64,000 nt of DNA from Dehalococcoidia bacterium (GTDB taxonomy: Bacteria; Chloroflexota; Dehalococcoidia; DSTF01; JACRBR01): positions 1 to 64,000 of the forward strand of contig JAJTXQ010000049.1 in NCBI GenBank assembly GCA_021462855.1, written 5' to 3'. Shown here piece after piece: positions 50,896-61,465 of this stretch (the first letter of the stretch is position 1; every line of letters begins with the position of its first letter). The position numbers and the translations under genes were made by a program. The notes below the pieces were generated by a model that had not been told where the DNA came from, did no database searches, and worked only from the letters and a program-made list of their open reading frames with translations.

Positions 50896-51528
50896 TCAGT
50901 CGCGGCGGCCGATCGTTGCCAGCACGCGGCCCTGGATTTTCACGTTCTTCGGTTCGGTGAAGATCGGCTTCATCGTGCTGTTTGCCGGCTGCAGGCGGAT
51001 GCGGTCGCCTTCGCGGTAGAACTTCTTCAGCGTGGCCTCGTTCTCGCGTTCGAGCCAGGCCGCGACCATGTCACCGTCGTCGGCGGTGTCCGTCTGTTCG
51101 AGGATGACGATGTCGCCATCGTTCACGAGCGCGTCGATCATCGATGTGCCGCGGACCTTGAGGGCGAAGATATTCTCCTTGCCGCGCGTAAGGTCCTCGG
51201 TCGCTTCGAAGACGTTGTCGTAGTCGATGGTGTCGGGGGCCGGCACGGGGATCGGCTGGCCGGCGGCGATGGTGCCGATGATCGGCACGGGGACGGTGCG
51301 GCTGCGGCGGGCGCCGCGGTCAAGCAGTTCGATGGCGCGCGAGACCTCGCGGTCGCGGCGGATGTACCCCATGCGTTCGAGCGCCTTGAGGTTGTAGTCG
51401 ACGACGGACGTCGAGCTGATGTCGCAGCCGACCTGGATGTCGCGGATGCTCGGCGGGTAGTCATGCTCGTCGATGAACTCCCGCATGAACTTGAGGATGC
51501 CCTGCTGCTTGGGCGAGAGTCCCTTCAT
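50896..51528 (-). CDS. lexA: SOS repressor LexA
   Basis: The 210-residue repressor has an N-terminal winged helix ('KQQGILKFMREFIDEHDYPP', 'SSTSVVDYNLKALERMGYI') and a C-terminal S24 self-cleavage domain. The scissile pair is Ala89-Gly90 ('GTIAAGQPI'), the nucleophile is Ser129 ('VRGTSMIDALVNDGDIV') and the base is near Lys168. RecA-stimulated self-cleavage would release SOS genes. AAGGAG precedes the ATG. An AAAC-N4-GTTC box in its own leader indicates autoregulation. Confidence 0.95.
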   Translation of the reverse strand: MKGLSPKQQGILKFMREFIDEHDYPPSIRDIQVGCDISSTSVVDYNLKALERMGYIRRDREVSRAIELLDRGARRSRTVPVPIIGTIAAGQPIPVPAPDTIDYDNVFEATEDLTRGKENIFALKVRGTSMIDALVNDGDIVILEQTDTADDGDMVAAWLERENEATLKKFYREGDRIRLQPANSTMKPIFTEPKNVKIQGRVLATIGRRD

Positions 51529-51599
51529 GCGCTGCTCCTTCCGCTGCCCCGGATTGCCTGGCGCCGACGGCTGATCATAAGCCTGCAACCATCTGTTTC

Positions 51600-51611
51600 A
51601 AACGCCTGTTC
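51600..51611 (-). promoter_or_regulatory. SOS (LexA) box in the lexA leader
   Basis: AAACGCCTGTTC (plus-strand reading) matches GAAC-N4-GTTC except for the first base, as does the box at the radical SAM gene. It lies just downstream of the predicted start of the lexA transcript. Confidence 0.55.
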
Positions 51612-51623
51612 TAGTCCGTGGCA

Positions 51624-51653
51624 AGGGTAGGCCAATCAGAACATCCTTGTCAA
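51624..51653 (-). promoter_or_regulatory. lexA promoter
   Basis: On the minus strand TTGACA (51653-51648), an 18-bp spacer and TACCCT (51629-51624) give a start near 51617. The promoter overlaps the 3' end of the upstream lipoprotein gene. Confidence 0.6.
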
Positions 51654-51976
51654 GGCCCCTGCGGGTCGTTTGGGCCAGCGGGCTGGCAGTTGAGGCTGGC
51701 GATGTCCTCGCGGCCGTGGAGGCGGCGGAGCAGCGTCTCGCAGAGGTCGATGCGGCGCGTATGGACGGTGCCGCGCAGGACGGGCGGCCATGACTCCTGG
51801 AGCAGGAGGTCGGCATCCGGGTCGAACTCGTGGACGATGTCGGTGACGGCGCGCAGTGATTCGTCGGTGTAGCGTTCGTTGAACGTCACCGTGATGTCGT
51901 ACGCGGGCACGCGGCCACCGTCGTCGCAGGCAGCGACAGCGACCGTGAGCAACGCGGCGACGGCGAGGATGCGCAC
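51650..51976 (-). CDS. small lipoprotein, unknown function
   Basis: The 108-residue protein has a lipoprotein signal peptide ('[17 protein letters not shown]', lipobox VAAC). A short domain follows ('[20 protein letters not shown]', '[20 protein letters not shown]') with two further cysteines near the C-terminus. The start is GTG, and a longer open frame continues upstream. The gene lies between lexA and the divergent ribosomal operon promoter. The family is not recognised. Confidence 0.6.
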   Translation of the reverse strand: MRILAVAALLTVAVAACDDGGRVPAYDITVTFNERYTDESLRAVTDIVHEFDPDADLLLQESWPPVLRGTVHTRRIDLCETLLRRLHGREDIASLNCQPAGPNDPQGP

Positions 51977-52055
51977 GGACGCAGCATGCCGTGACGGCGC
52001 GCGCGCGGGCAAGCGCGGGCGCGTTGACGCGAACGTGGCCCGAATCTGGGCGTGC

Positions 52056-52084
52056 TTGACACCCTGGGGGGCCGTTGATAGTAT
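52056..52084 (+). promoter_or_regulatory. promoter of the str-S10-spc ribosomal operon
   Basis: TTGACA (52056-52061), a 17-bp spacer and TAGTAT (52079-52084) form the best sigma-70 promoter in the window, as expected for ribosomal protein genes. Transcription would start near 52091. Confidence 0.8.
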
Positions 52085-52313
52085 GCGGCGTCGCGTCGGG
52101 CGAAGGCGTACCGGCGCGCTTGCCAGATCACCGTACAGGTCGGAAGACCCCAAAGTGACAACGGCCGGCATCAGTGGTCACGGGCCTGCGCAACGGGCGG
52201 AGTGGCTACGCCGGACTGGCTCAGGAATAAGGCTTGCCGGCCTTTTGTGTGTCCCGCGCCGGGACCCGCAGATCAGCCGCCTGTCGACCAGGGTAGAACG
52301 CAGGGAGCGTACG
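52085..52313 (+). promoter_or_regulatory. structured leader of the ribosomal operon
   Basis: About 220 nt of untranslated leader precede rpsL. GGCCGGCA (52163-52170) can pair with TGCCGGCC (52235-52242), which is followed directly by TTTTGTGT, a terminator-like arrangement. AAGGC/GCCTT (52229-52244) is a competing local hairpin. GTCCCG/CGGGAC (52251-52265) forms a further 6-bp hairpin. These features suggest attenuation or autogenous control, but no known r-protein binding motif is recognised. 51977-52055 holds nothing else clear. Confidence 0.45.
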
Positions 52314-52724
52314 TTGCCGACGATCAGTCAACTCGTGCGTCATGGCCGCAAGAAGGCCGTGAAGAAGACCAAGGCGCCAGCGCTGCGGTTTACCTACAAC
52401 TCCATCAAGCACCGTACGGTGCGCGGGAAGGGGTCGCCGCAGAAGCGCGGCGTGTGCACGCAGGTGCGCACCATGACGCCGAAGAAGCCGAACTCGGCGC
52501 TGCGGAAGATCGCGCGCGTGCGGCTCACCAACCACATCGAGGTGACGGCGTACATCCCGGGTGAGGGGCACTCGCTGCAGGAGCACTCGGTGGTGCTCAT
52601 CCGCGGCGGGCGCGTGAAGGATCTGCCCGGTGTGCGCTACCACATCATCCGCGGCGCGCTCGATGCGCAGGGCGTCGCGAACCGCAAGCGCGGGCGCAGC
52701 AAGTACGGCACGCGGAAGTCGTAA
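52314..52724 (+). CDS. rpsL: 30S ribosomal protein S12
   Basis: The 136-residue S12 lies at the decoding centre. It shows '[20 protein letters not shown]', the conserved '[18 protein letters not shown]' and '[20 protein letters not shown]'. Lysines in PKKPNS and GRVKDLPG are the positions altered in streptomycin resistance elsewhere; both are wild type here. The start is TTG, 6 nt after AGGGAG; the frame is open upstream but the conserved N-terminus fixes this start. Confidence 0.96.
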   Translation: MPTISQLVRHGRKKAVKKTKAPALRFTYNSIKHRTVRGKGSPQKRGVCTQVRTMTPKKPNSALRKIARVRLTNHIEVTAYIPGEGHSLQEHSVVLIRGGRVKDLPGVRYHIIRGALDAQGVANRKRGRSKYGTRKS

Positions 52725-52736
52725 GAGAGAGCAGAG

Positions 52737-53207
52737 ATGCCGAGACGAGCCAAGATCGCAAAGCGCGAGATCCTGCCCGACGGCCGCTACAGCAACCGCA
52801 CGGTGACGATGTTCGTCAACAAGCTGATGGAGCGCGGCAAGAAGAGCACGGCCGAGCGCATCATGTACGACGCGCTGGACCGCATCGAGCAGCAGACGCG
52901 CAAGAACCCGATGGAGACGTTCGAGATCGCGCTGCGCAACTCGACGCCGACGATCGAGGTGAAACCGCGGCGCGTCGGCGGCGCGACGTACCAGGTGCCG
53001 GTCGACATCCGCGCGGAGCGGCGCATGGCGCTGGCGATCCGCTGGCTGCTGAAGTCGGCGCGCTCGCGCGGCGGCAAGTCGATGGCGGAGCGGCTGGCGG
53101 CGGAGCTGATGGACGCTTCGACGGGACAGGGCGCGACCATTAAAAAGAAGGAGGACACCCACCGTATGGCCGAGGCCAACCGGGCCTTCGTCCACTATCG
53201 GTGGTAA
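52737..53207 (+). CDS. rpsG: 30S ribosomal protein S7
   Basis: The 156-residue S7 nucleates assembly of the 30S head. It begins '[20 protein letters not shown]' and contains '[20 protein letters not shown]', '[20 protein letters not shown]' and '[12 protein letters not shown]'. Length is typical. It follows rpsL by 12 bp. Confidence 0.97.
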   Translation: MPRRAKIAKREILPDGRYSNRTVTMFVNKLMERGKKSTAERIMYDALDRIEQQTRKNPMETFEIALRNSTPTIEVKPRRVGGATYQVPVDIRAERRMALAIRWLLKSARSRGGKSMAERLAAELMDASTGQGATIKKKEDTHRMAEANRAFVHYRW

Positions 53208-53333
53208 CGCTCCACTGACATCCGCCTCGAGCGGATGCGCCGCCGGCGACAGGTTCGTCCGGCGGCTCGTTTTGCCAGCGACGATCGCACGGCGAGCGGG
53301 CGCGGCAGGGAGACCAGACAACAGACGGAGACC

Positions 53334-55448
53334 ATGACCAGGGCGATACCAATCGAACGGATCAGGAACATCGGCATCATTGCCCACATCGACGCGGGCA
53401 AGACGACCGTGTCCGAACGCATCCTCTACTACACCGGGCGCACCTACAAGATCGGCGAGGTGCACGAGGGCACGGCGGTGATGGACTGGATGGACCAGGA
53501 GCGCGAGCGCGGCATCACGATCACCGCGGCGGCGACGACGGCGGAGTGGAAGGACCACCAGATCAACCTGATCGATACGCCGGGCCACGTCGACTTCACG
53601 GTCGAGGTGGAACGCAGCCTGCGCGTGCTCGACGGCGGCGTCGTCGTGTTCGACGCGGTTGCCGGTGTCGAGCCGCAGTCGGAGACGGTGTGGCGCCAGG
53701 CGGACAAGTACAAGGTCCCGCGCATCTGCTTCGTCAACAAGATGGACCGCATGGGCGCCGACTTCTGGCGCACGGTCGAGATGATCGTCGAGCGTCTCGG
53801 GGCGAAGCCGATCCCGATCCAGATCCCGATCGGCGCCGAAGCCGGCTTCGAAGGCGTCATCGACCTCATCGAAATGCGGGCGTGGCGGTTCACGGGCGAG
53901 CGCGATGATGCGCCGATCGAGGCCGAGATCCCGGAGAGCCATCGCGCTAAGGCGGCCGAGTGGCGCGAGAAGATGATCGAGTCGATCGGCGAGGTCGACG
54001 AGCAGACGATGATCAGCTACATCGAGGGTCACCAGCTGACGAACCACGAGATCTACGCGGCGCTGCGCCGCGTGGCGATCGATTCGCCGCAGAATCCTGA
54101 CCACCCGACGACGACGCCCGTCCTGTGCGGCAGCGCGCTCAAGAACAAGGGCGTGCAGCTGCTGCTCGACGCCGTCGTCGAGTTCCTGCCGTCGCCGGAC
54201 GACGTCCCGCCGGTCATCGGCATCGACCCGAAGACGAAGGCGGACGTCGAGCGGAAGCCGCTCGACACGGAGCCGTTCAGCGCGCTGGCGTTCAAGATCG
54301 TCAGTGACCCGCACATGGGCCGGCTGGCGTACTTCCGCGTGTACTCGGGCAAGCTGGCCTCCGGGTCGAGCGTGTTCAACTCGACGCGCGGGAAGAACGA
54401 GCGCGTCAGCCGCATCATGCTGATGCACGCGAACCACCGCGAGGACGTGGCGGAGGTCGGCGCCGGCGGCATCGCCGCGATGGGGCTGAAACTGACGACG
54501 ACGGGTGACACGCTGTGCGACTCGGCGCACCCGGTGATCCTGGAAGCGATCACGTTCCCGGAGCCGGTGATCCACATCGCCGTCGAGCCGAAGACGAAGG
54601 ACGACCAGGACCGCATGGGTGACGCGCTGGCCAAGCTGGCCGAAGAGGACCCGAGCTTCCGGATGAAGTTCGACCAGGAGACGGGCCAGACGATCATCTC
54701 GGGCATGGGCGAGTTGCACCTCGACGTGATCGTGGACCGCATGAAGCGCGAGTTCCGCGTCGACGCGAACGTCGGCCGGCCGGAGGTGGCGTACAAGGAG
54801 ACGATCCAGGCGGCCGCGAAGGCCGAGGGCCGGTTCGTGCGCCAGACGGGCGGCCGCGGCCAGTTCGGCGTGGCGCGCGTGGAGGTCGAGCCGCTCGAGC
54901 GCGGCGCGGGCTTCGAGTTCGTCGACAAGGTCGTCGGCGGCGAGGTGCCGCGCGAGTTCATCGGCCCGATCGAGGCGGGAGTGCGCAGCGCGCTGGAGAG
55001 CGGCGTCGTCGCCGGCTACCCGGTGATCGATGTGCGCGTGACGCTGACGGGCGGCGACTACCACCCGGTGGACTCGTCGGAGATGGCGTTCAAGACGGCG
55101 GGGTCGATGGCGTTCCAGGCGGCGACGGAGAAGGCGGGCCCGGTGCTGCTCGAGCCGGTGATGAAGCTCGAGATCAGCACGCCGGAGGAGTTCTACGGCG
55201 ATGTGCTCGGCGACATCAGCGCGCGGCGCGGGAGCATCACCGAGTACGACCAGCGCGGGAACCTCAAGGTGATCCGCGCGCTCGTGCCGCTGGCCGAGAC
55301 GTTTGGCTATGCGACGGAACTGCGGTCGCTGACGCAGGGGCGCGCGAGTTACAGCATGGAGTTCGACCACTACGAGGACGTGCCTCGCGGAGTGGCGGAG
55401 AAGATCCTCGGGACGCGGACGAAGCGGGCGGTGCGCGCGGGCGTGTAG
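53334..55448 (+). CDS. fusA: elongation factor G
   Basis: The 704-residue translocation GTPase has G1 '[20 protein letters not shown]', G2 '[15 protein letters not shown]', G3 '[10 protein letters not shown]', G4 '[11 protein letters not shown]' and the C-terminal domains IV-V ('[15 protein letters not shown]', 'SRRG'-type '[13 protein letters not shown]'). GGAG precedes the ATG; the upstream open frame is not conserved. It lies 126 bp after rpsG. The tuf gene that often follows is absent. Confidence 0.97.
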   Translation: MTRAIPIERIRNIGIIAHIDAGKTTVSERILYYTGRTYKIGEVHEGTAVMDWMDQERERGITITAAATTAEWKDHQINLIDTPGHVDFTVEVERSLRVLDGGVVVFDAVAGVEPQSETVWRQADKYKVPRICFVNKMDRMGADFWRTVEMIVERLGAKPIPIQIPIGAEAGFEGVIDLIEMRAWRFTGERDDAPIEAEIPESHRAKAAEWREKMIESIGEVDEQTMISYIEGHQLTNHEIYAALRRVAIDSPQNPDHPTTTPVLCGSALKNKGVQLLLDAVVEFLPSPDDVPPVIGIDPKTKADVERKPLDTEPFSALAFKIVSDPHMGRLAYFRVYSGKLASGSSVFNSTRGKNERVSRIMLMHANHREDVAEVGAGGIAAMGLKLTTTGDTLCDSAHPVILEAITFPEPVIHIAVEPKTKDDQDRMGDALAKLAEEDPSFRMKFDQETGQTIISGMGELHLDVIVDRMKREFRVDANVGRPEVAYKETIQAAAKAEGRFVRQTGGRGQFGVARVEVEPLERGAGFEFVDKVVGGEVPREFIGPIEAGVRSALESGVVAGYPVIDVRVTLTGGDYHPVDSSEMAFKTAGSMAFQAATEKAGPVLLEPVMKLEISTPEEFYGDVLGDISARRGSITEYDQRGNLKVIRALVPLAETFGYATELRSLTQGRASYSMEFDHYEDVPRGVAEKILGTRTKRAVRAGV

Positions 55449-55481
55449 CCCGGGCGCAGGCCGCGCGGAAGAAGGCGACGT

Positions 55482-55790
55482 ATGGCAAGGCAGAAGATCC
55501 GCATCAGGCTCAAGGCGTTCGACCACCGCATCCTCGACCAGTCTGCGGAGCAGATTGTCGAGGCGGCGGAGCGCACGGGCGCATCGGTCGCGGGGCCGAT
55601 CCCGCTGCCGACGGAGATCAAGAAGTTCTGCGTGATCCGGTCGCCGTTCATCGACAAGGATTCGCAGGAGCAGTTCGAGATCCGCACGCACAAGCGGCTG
55701 ATCGACATCCTGGAGCCGACGTCGAAGACGGTGGACACGCTGACGCGGCTGCAGTTGCCGTCGGGCGTGGACATCGAAGTCAAGCTGTAG
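55482..55790 (+). CDS. rpsJ: 30S ribosomal protein S10
   Basis: The 102-residue S10 (also the NusE elongation factor) contains '[20 protein letters not shown]', '[19 protein letters not shown]' and '[15 protein letters not shown]'. It follows fusA by 33 bp and opens the S10 section without a separate clear promoter. Confidence 0.97.
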   Translation: MARQKIRIRLKAFDHRILDQSAEQIVEAAERTGASVAGPIPLPTEIKKFCVIRSPFIDKDSQEQFEIRTHKRLIDILEPTSKTVDTLTRLQLPSGVDIEVKL

Positions 55791-55800
55791 GGGACGGGCG

Positions 55801-56442
55801 ATGTCACTCGAAGGGCTGCTCGGCAAGAAGCTGGGCATGACGCAGGTGTTTGACAAGAACGGGACGGTGCACGCCGTCACGGTGATCGAGGCTGGGCCGG
55901 TGACGGTCACCCAGGTGAAGACCGAGGCGAAGGACGGCTACGCGGCGGTGCAGGTGGGATACGGCGACAAGCGCCGCAGCAACAAGCCGATGCGCGGGCA
56001 CCTGAAGAAGCTCGGCGACTTCCGCGTGCTGCGCGAGTTCGCTCCGCGCGGCGATGGCGAGGTGAACGCCGGCGACCGGATCGGCATCGAGCTGTTCGAC
56101 GAGGGCGACCTGGTCGACGTGACGTCGGTGTCGCGCGGGCGCGGGTTCGCCGGCGGCGTGCGGCGCCACGGCTTCCACGGCGGGCCGAAGACGCACGGCC
56201 AGTCGGACCGCCACCGCGCGCCGGGGTCGATCGGTTCTGGCACGACGCCCGGGCGCGTGTACAAGGGCCAGCGGATGGCCGGGCACATGGGCGCGGAGCA
56301 GGTGACGGTGAAGAACCTGCGCATCATCGCGCGCGACGAGGGCAAGGGGCTGCTGCTCGTCGCCGGCTCGGTGCCGGGCGCGACGAACGCGACCGTGCGG
56401 GTGACGCACGCCAAGAGCCATAGCGCGAAGAAGAAGAAGTAG
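55801..56442 (+). CDS. rplC: 50S ribosomal protein L3
   Basis: The 213-residue L3 starts '[20 protein letters not shown]' and has the peptidyl-transferase-reaching loop '[20 protein letters not shown]' and '[20 protein letters not shown]'. It lies 10 bp after rpsJ and ends in a basic Lys tail. Confidence 0.97.
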   Translation: MSLEGLLGKKLGMTQVFDKNGTVHAVTVIEAGPVTVTQVKTEAKDGYAAVQVGYGDKRRSNKPMRGHLKKLGDFRVLREFAPRGDGEVNAGDRIGIELFDEGDLVDVTSVSRGRGFAGGVRRHGFHGGPKTHGQSDRHRAPGSIGSGTTPGRVYKGQRMAGHMGAEQVTVKNLRIIARDEGKGLLLVAGSVPGATNATVRVTHAKSHSAKKKK

Positions 56443-56446
56443 AGCG

Positions 56447-57106
56447 ATGAAACTGACGGTACACGACATCGCGGGGAAGGAAGTCGACACGATCGAGGTC
56501 GATGACGCCGTGTTCGGGATCGAGCCGAACGCGCCGGTGGTGCACCAGGCGCTGGTGGCATCGCTGGCGAACCGGCGCATGGGCAACGCGTCGACGAAGA
56601 CGCGGGGCGAGGTCGCCGGTTCGACGGTGAAGATCCGCCGGCAGAAGGGCACCGGCGCATCGCGCCAGGGCTCGAAGCGCGCGCCGCACCACCGCCACGG
56701 CGGCATCGTGTTCGGGCCGCGGCCGCGCAGCTACGACAAGGACCTGCCGAAGCGCATGCGCCGGCTGGCGATCCGCTCGGTGCTGTCGTCGAAGGCGGCG
56801 GATGGTTCGCTGCGCGTGGTGCAGGCGCTCGGCTTCGACAAGCCCAGCACGAAGTCGATGGCCGGCGTGCTGAAGGCGCTTGGCTTCGACCGCTCGTGCC
56901 TCGTCGTCACGGGCGGGGCGGACGAGCACGTGAAGGCGAGCGCGCGGAACATCGAGAAGGTGAACACGCTGCCGGCGGCGTACCTGAACGTCGCCGACAT
57001 GCTGGCGGCGCAGGGGTTGCTGATGACGGTGGACGCGGTGCGCGGCGCCGAGGCGCTGTGGGGCGGCGAGCGCGCGCGCATGCGCCGCGTGAAGGCGGAG
57101 GCGTAG
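56447..57106 (+). CDS. rplD: 50S ribosomal protein L4
   Basis: The 219-residue L4 has the exit-tunnel loop region '[20 protein letters not shown]' and '[20 protein letters not shown]', and the C-terminal '[19 protein letters not shown]'. L4 regulates the S10 operon in E. coli; no equivalent site is visible here. It is 4 bp after rplC. Confidence 0.95.
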   Translation: MKLTVHDIAGKEVDTIEVDDAVFGIEPNAPVVHQALVASLANRRMGNASTKTRGEVAGSTVKIRRQKGTGASRQGSKRAPHHRHGGIVFGPRPRSYDKDLPKRMRRLAIRSVLSSKAADGSLRVVQALGFDKPSTKSMAGVLKALGFDRSCLVVTGGADEHVKASARNIEKVNTLPAAYLNVADMLAAQGLLMTVDAVRGAEALWGGERARMRRVKAEA

Positions 57107-57108
57107 GG

Positions 57109-57405
57109 ATGCCGAAGCAACTGCAAGCGCACGGGATCATCATGCGGCCGTTGATCACCGAGAAGGCGCAGATCCTGACGGGCCAGAACAAGTACGTGTT
57201 CGAGGTCGACAAGCGGGCGAACAAGCTGCAGATCAAGGAAGCGGTCGAGCTGGCGTTCAACGTGCGGGTCGAGACCGTGAACACGAGCATGATGAAGGGC
57301 AAGGCGAAGCGGTACGGCCGTCGCGAGTCGAAGATGCCTGACTGGAAGAAGGCGATCGTCACGCTCGCGCCGGGCCAGAAGATCGAACTGTTCGAGGGCG
57401 TGTAG
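57109..57405 (+). CDS. rplW: 50S ribosomal protein L23
   Basis: The 98-residue L23 lies by the tunnel exit, where trigger factor and SRP dock. It contains '[20 protein letters not shown]', '[20 protein letters not shown]' and '[20 protein letters not shown]'. The start ATG is 2 bp after the rplD stop. Confidence 0.96.
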   Translation: MPKQLQAHGIIMRPLITEKAQILTGQNKYVFEVDKRANKLQIKEAVELAFNVRVETVNTSMMKGKAKRYGRRESKMPDWKKAIVTLAPGQKIELFEGV

Positions 57406-57407
57406 CG

Positions 57408-58235
<828 letters not shown>

Positions 58236-58238
58236 GCG

Positions 58239-58544
58239 ATGTCTCGCTCGATCAAGAAGGGGCCGTTCATCGACCCCAAGCTGCTGAAGAAGGTCGAAGA
58301 GGTGAAGCGCACGAACGCGCGGACGGTGATCCGGACGTGGTCGCGGGCCTCGACGATCATGCCGGACATGGTGGGCATGACGATCGGCGTGCACGACGGC
58401 CGCCGGCATGTGCCGATCTTCGTGTCCGAGAACATGGTGGGCCACAAGCTCGGCGAGTTCGCGCTGACGCGGCACTTCCGCGGGCACACGAGCAAGTCGG
58501 AGAAGTCGACGCAGCGCGCCGGCGGCGGCGGCGGCAAGGGATAG
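58239..58544 (+). CDS. rpsS: 30S ribosomal protein S19
   Basis: The 101-residue S19 has '[20 protein letters not shown]', '[20 protein letters not shown]', '[20 protein letters not shown]' and '[12 protein letters not shown]'. A Gly-rich tail (AGGGGGKG) follows. It is 3 bp after rplB. Confidence 0.97.
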   Translation: MSRSIKKGPFIDPKLLKKVEEVKRTNARTVIRTWSRASTIMPDMVGMTIGVHDGRRHVPIFVSENMVGHKLGEFALTRHFRGHTSKSEKSTQRAGGGGGKG

Positions 58545-58548
58545 CGAG

Positions 58549-58884
58549 ATGGAAGTCAGCGCAACGGCCAAGTACCTGCCGGTGTCGGCGCGCAAGGTGC
58601 GCCTGGTGCTCGACCAGGTCCGCGGCAAGCCGGTCGAGGAAGCGATGATGATGCTTCGCTTCCTGCCGACGCCGCACGCGCGGCTGGTCGAGAAGGTGGT
58701 GAAGTCGGCGGCGTCGAACGCGGAGAACAACTTCGCGCTCGATGTGGCGGACCTGCGCATCAAGCGCGCGTTCGCGGGCGAGGCGCGGACGCTGAAGCGC
58801 TTCAAGGCGAAGGCGCGCGGGCGCGGGGCGCCGATCCTGCGCCGGACGAGCCACATCACCGTCGTGGTGGAAGAGGAGCAATAG
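58549..58884 (+). CDS. rplV: 50S ribosomal protein L22
   Basis: The 111-residue L22 lines the exit tunnel. It contains '[20 protein letters not shown]' and the tunnel hairpin near '[20 protein letters not shown]'. It follows rpsS by 4 bp. Confidence 0.97.
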   Translation: MEVSATAKYLPVSARKVRLVLDQVRGKPVEEAMMMLRFLPTPHARLVEKVVKSAASNAENNFALDVADLRIKRAFAGEARTLKRFKAKARGRGAPILRRTSHITVVVEEEQ

Positions 58885-58885
58885 C

Positions 58886-59665
58886 GTGGGACACAAAGTA
58901 CACCCGACGGGGTTCCGCGTCGGCGTCATCTACGACTGGCAGAGCAAGTGGTACGCCGGCAAGAACTACAAGGCGCAGCTGCACGAGGACATCGCGATCC
59001 GCAAGCGGATCATGGGGCCGGGCAGCGGGCCGGACGCCGGGATCTCGAAGGTCGAGATCGACCGGAACGCGAACCAGATGACGGTGACGATCCACACGGC
59101 GAAGCCGGGCATCGTCATCGGCCGGAACGGCGCGAACGTGGACCAATTGCGCAACGACCTGGAGAAGACGACCGGACGGCGCGTGCGCGTCAACATCAAC
59201 GAGATCCGCACGCCGGAGCTCGATGCGTATCTCGTGGCGCGGAGCATCGCCGACCAGCTGCAGCGGCGCGTGGCGTTTCGCCGCGCGATCAAGCAGTCGG
59301 TGCAGCGCACGATGCAACGCGGCGCGAAGGGGATCAAGGTGGTGGCCGCGGGCCGGCTCGGCGGGGCGGAGATGTCGCGCCGGGAGTCGGAGAAGCAGGG
59401 GCGCATCCCGCTGCACACGCTGCGCGCGGACATCGACTTCGGCATCGCCGAGGCGCACACGACGTTCGGGCGCATCGGCGTGAAGGTGTGGATCTACAAG
59501 GGCGACATCATGCCGGTGGTGAAGCGGCCGCAGGTGGAGCGCCCGGCGGAGGCCGTCGCGAGCGACGCCGCGCCCGCAGTTGCGCCGGCGGCGGCGCCGG
59601 CGCCGACGGTCGCGGCGACACCGGCGGCACCCGCGACCGACGCGCCGGCAGGGACGAGCGAGTAA
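58886..59665 (+). CDS. rpsC: 30S ribosomal protein S3 with Ala/Pro-rich tail
   Basis: The 259-residue S3 has the N-domain '[20 protein letters not shown]', the KH motif '[19 protein letters not shown]' and the C-domain '[20 protein letters not shown]'. After about residue 215 it continues in a low-complexity Ala/Pro/Val/Thr tail of roughly 40 residues that most S3 proteins lack. The start is GTG, 1 bp after the rplV stop. Confidence 0.96.
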   Translation: MGHKVHPTGFRVGVIYDWQSKWYAGKNYKAQLHEDIAIRKRIMGPGSGPDAGISKVEIDRNANQMTVTIHTAKPGIVIGRNGANVDQLRNDLEKTTGRRVRVNINEIRTPELDAYLVARSIADQLQRRVAFRRAIKQSVQRTMQRGAKGIKVVAAGRLGGAEMSRRESEKQGRIPLHTLRADIDFGIAEAHTTFGRIGVKVWIYKGDIMPVVKRPQVERPAEAVASDAAPAVAPAAAPAPTVAATPAAPATDAPAGTSE

Positions 59666-59671
59666 ACGACC

Positions 59672-60091
59672 ATGCTGCAACCGAAACGCACGAAATTCCG
59701 CAAGCAGCACCGTGGGCGCCGCCGTGGCATCGCCAACAGCGGCAACGAGGTGAGCTTCGGCGAGTTTGGCCTGCAGGCGCTCGGCGCGGCGTGGATCGAC
59801 AGCCGCCAGATCGAGGCGGCGCGGCGCGCGATCACGCACGAGTTGAAGCGTGGCGGCAAGGTGTGGATCCGCATCTTTCCGGACAAGCCGGTGACGGCGA
59901 AGCCGGCCGAGACGCGCATGGGCAGCGGCAAGGGCGCGCCCGACCACTGGGTCGCCGTCGTGAAGCCGGGGCGCATGCTGTTCGAGATCGCCGGCGTGAA
60001 GGAGCCGCTCGCGCGCGAGGCGCTGCGCCTGGCCTCGCACAAGCTGCCGATCGACACGCGTGTCGTCGTCAAGGAGCACGAGGGAGTCTGA
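59672..60091 (+). CDS. rplP: 50S ribosomal protein L16
   Basis: The 139-residue L16 has '[20 protein letters not shown]', '[20 protein letters not shown]', '[20 protein letters not shown]' and '[18 protein letters not shown]', the last near the peptidyl transferase centre. Its TGA shares one base with the rpmC start (TGATG). Confidence 0.97.
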   Translation: MLQPKRTKFRKQHRGRRRGIANSGNEVSFGEFGLQALGAAWIDSRQIEAARRAITHELKRGGKVWIRIFPDKPVTAKPAETRMGSGKGAPDHWVAVVKPGRMLFEIAGVKEPLAREALRLASHKLPIDTRVVVKEHEGV

Positions 60092-60333
60092 TGGCAGGAC
60101 GCAAGAAGCGGGAGCGCGCCGACGGCCTGCGCGGGCTGTCCGACGAGGACCTGGCGAAGGAGCTGGCGGAGACGTACCGGCGGCTGTTCACGCTGCGGCT
60201 GCAGCTGAGCACGCGCCAGCAGGCGAACACGTCGGAGCGGGCGAAGGTGCAGCGCCAGATCGCGCGGATCCGCACGCTGCAGCGCGAGCGCGAGCTCGCG
60301 GCGGCGTACGCGGACGCGGGGCGCGGGCGGTAA
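60091..60333 (+). CDS. rpmC: 50S ribosomal protein L29
   Basis: The 80-residue helical hairpin L29 has 'LRGLSDEDLAKELAETYRRL', 'FTLRLQLSTRQQANTSE' and 'RQIARIRTLQRERELA'. A short basic N-terminal extension makes it slightly longer than usual. The ATG overlaps the rplP stop by one base; a long open frame upstream is only rpsC/rplP shadow. Confidence 0.93.
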   Translation: MAGRKKRERADGLRGLSDEDLAKELAETYRRLFTLRLQLSTRQQANTSERAKVQRQIARIRTLQRERELAAAYADAGRGR

Positions 60334-60345
60334 CGGAGGCCATAC

Positions 60346-60747
60346 ATGGCAACGACAGAGAAGCTGCAGGTCGGCGTAGTCGTGTCCAACAAGATGGACA
60401 AGACGGTCGTCGTGCGCATTGACCGCTCGAAGCGGCACCGGTTGTACAAGAAGACGCTGCGCGTCACGCGGCGCTACAAGGCGCACGACGAGAACAACGA
60501 GTGCCGCCTCGGCGACGTCGTGCGCATCTCCGAGACGCGGCCGCTGTCGCGCGAGAAGCGCTGGCGCGTCGTGGAGATCATCCAGAAGGGCGACGTCGCG
60601 GAGGTGGCGCCGCGCGAGATCGGCGCGCGCATCCTCGAGGAGACGCGCGAAGCGGCGGCGGCCGAGGCAGCGGCGCGCGCGGCGGCAGCCGCTCCGGCGC
60701 GGCAGGAGGAGACGCCGGCGGCGTCCAATGAGGAGGCCGAGGCGTGA
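60346..60747 (+). CDS. rpsQ: 30S ribosomal protein S17 with extended C-terminus
   Basis: The 133-residue S17 has the OB-fold core '[20 protein letters not shown]', '[20 protein letters not shown]' and '[20 protein letters not shown]' within about 90 residues. A further roughly 40-residue Ala/Glu-rich tail follows, which typical S17 (about 85 residues) lacks. Its stop overlaps the rplN start by 4 bases. Confidence 0.95.
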   Translation: MATTEKLQVGVVVSNKMDKTVVVRIDRSKRHRLYKKTLRVTRRYKAHDENNECRLGDVVRISETRPLSREKRWRVVEIIQKGDVAEVAPREIGARILEETREAAAAEAAARAAAAAPARQEETPAASNEEAEA

Positions 60748-61112
60748 TCCAGCAGTATTCGCGGCTCAAGGTCGCGGACAACTCCGGCGCGCGCGAGCTG
60801 ATGTGCGTGACGGTGCTCGGCGGCACGCGACGCCGCTACGCGAGCATCGGCGACATCATCGTCTGCTCGGTGAAGCAGGCAGCGCCGGGCGGCGGCGTGA
60901 AGAAGGGCGACGTCGTAAAGGCGGTCGTCGTGCGGGTGGCGAAGACGTACGGCCGGCCGGACGGCTCGTTCATCCGCTTCGATGAGAACGCGGCGGTGGT
61001 GCTCACGGACAAACAGAACCCGAAGGGCACGCGCATCTTCGGCCCGGTGGCGCGCGAGCTGCGCGACCGGAACTTCATGAAGATCGTGTCGCTCGCGCCG
61101 GAGGTGGTGTGA
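60744..61112 (+). CDS. rplN: 50S ribosomal protein L14
   Basis: The 122-residue L14 contains '[20 protein letters not shown]', '[20 protein letters not shown]', '[20 protein letters not shown]' and '[20 protein letters not shown]'. The start is GTG in a GTGA overlap with rpsQ. Confidence 0.98.
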   Translation: MIQQYSRLKVADNSGARELMCVTVLGGTRRRYASIGDIIVCSVKQAAPGGGVKKGDVVKAVVVRVAKTYGRPDGSFIRFDENAAVVLTDKQNPKGTRIFGPVARELRDRNFMKIVSLAPEVV

Positions 61113-61465
61113 TGCGGAAGATCAAGCGCGATGACACGGTGATCGTGCTCGCCGGCAAGGACCGCGGCAAGACGGGCGTCGTGCGGCAGGTGGTCGGCGG
61201 CGGCGACCTGGTGAAGGTGAAGGGGCACCGGCCCAAGTTCAAGGAAGACAAGGTATTTGTCACCGGCATCAACATGGTGAAGCGGCACCGCAAGACGCAG
61301 CCGAACGTCGCGCAGACGGGCATCATCGAGAAGGAGATGCCGCTGCCGCTGTCGAAGGTGATGCTGGTCTGCAAGAGCTGCAACAAGCCGGCGCGTGTCG
61401 GCTTCGCCGTGCGCGGCGATGGCAAGCACCGCGTGTGCCGGAACTGCGGACAGGACATCGACTAG
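61112..61465 (+). CDS. rplX: 50S ribosomal protein L24 with four-cysteine zinc knuckle
   Basis: The 117-residue L24 has the KOW motif 'DDTVIVLAGKDRGKTGVVRQ' and 'VTGINMVKRHRKTQPNVAQT'. The C-terminal half carries two CxxC pairs ('CKSCNKPARV' and 'CRNCGQ'), a zinc-binding form. The ATG overlaps the rplN stop (TGATG); GTG at 61109 is an in-frame alternative. Confidence 0.95.
   Translation: MRKIKRDDTVIVLAGKDRGKTGVVRQVVGGGDLVKVKGHRPKFKEDKVFVTGINMVKRHRKTQPNVAQTGIIEKEMPLPLSKVMLVCKSCNKPARVGFAVRGDGKHRVCRNCGQDID

Noticed and set aside
51879-52313. N-terminal extension of S12 through the leader
   Set aside because: The frame is open by chance; the promoter -10 box lies within it, and the conserved S12 N-terminus begins at TTG 52314 after a good ribosome site.
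52221-55910. A 1229-codon open frame on the minus strand across rpsL, rpsG, fusA and rpsJ
   Set aside because: It mirrors highly conserved ribosomal genes; long antisense frames are expected in GC-rich coding DNA, and its translation is low-complexity His/Arg/Leu without motifs.
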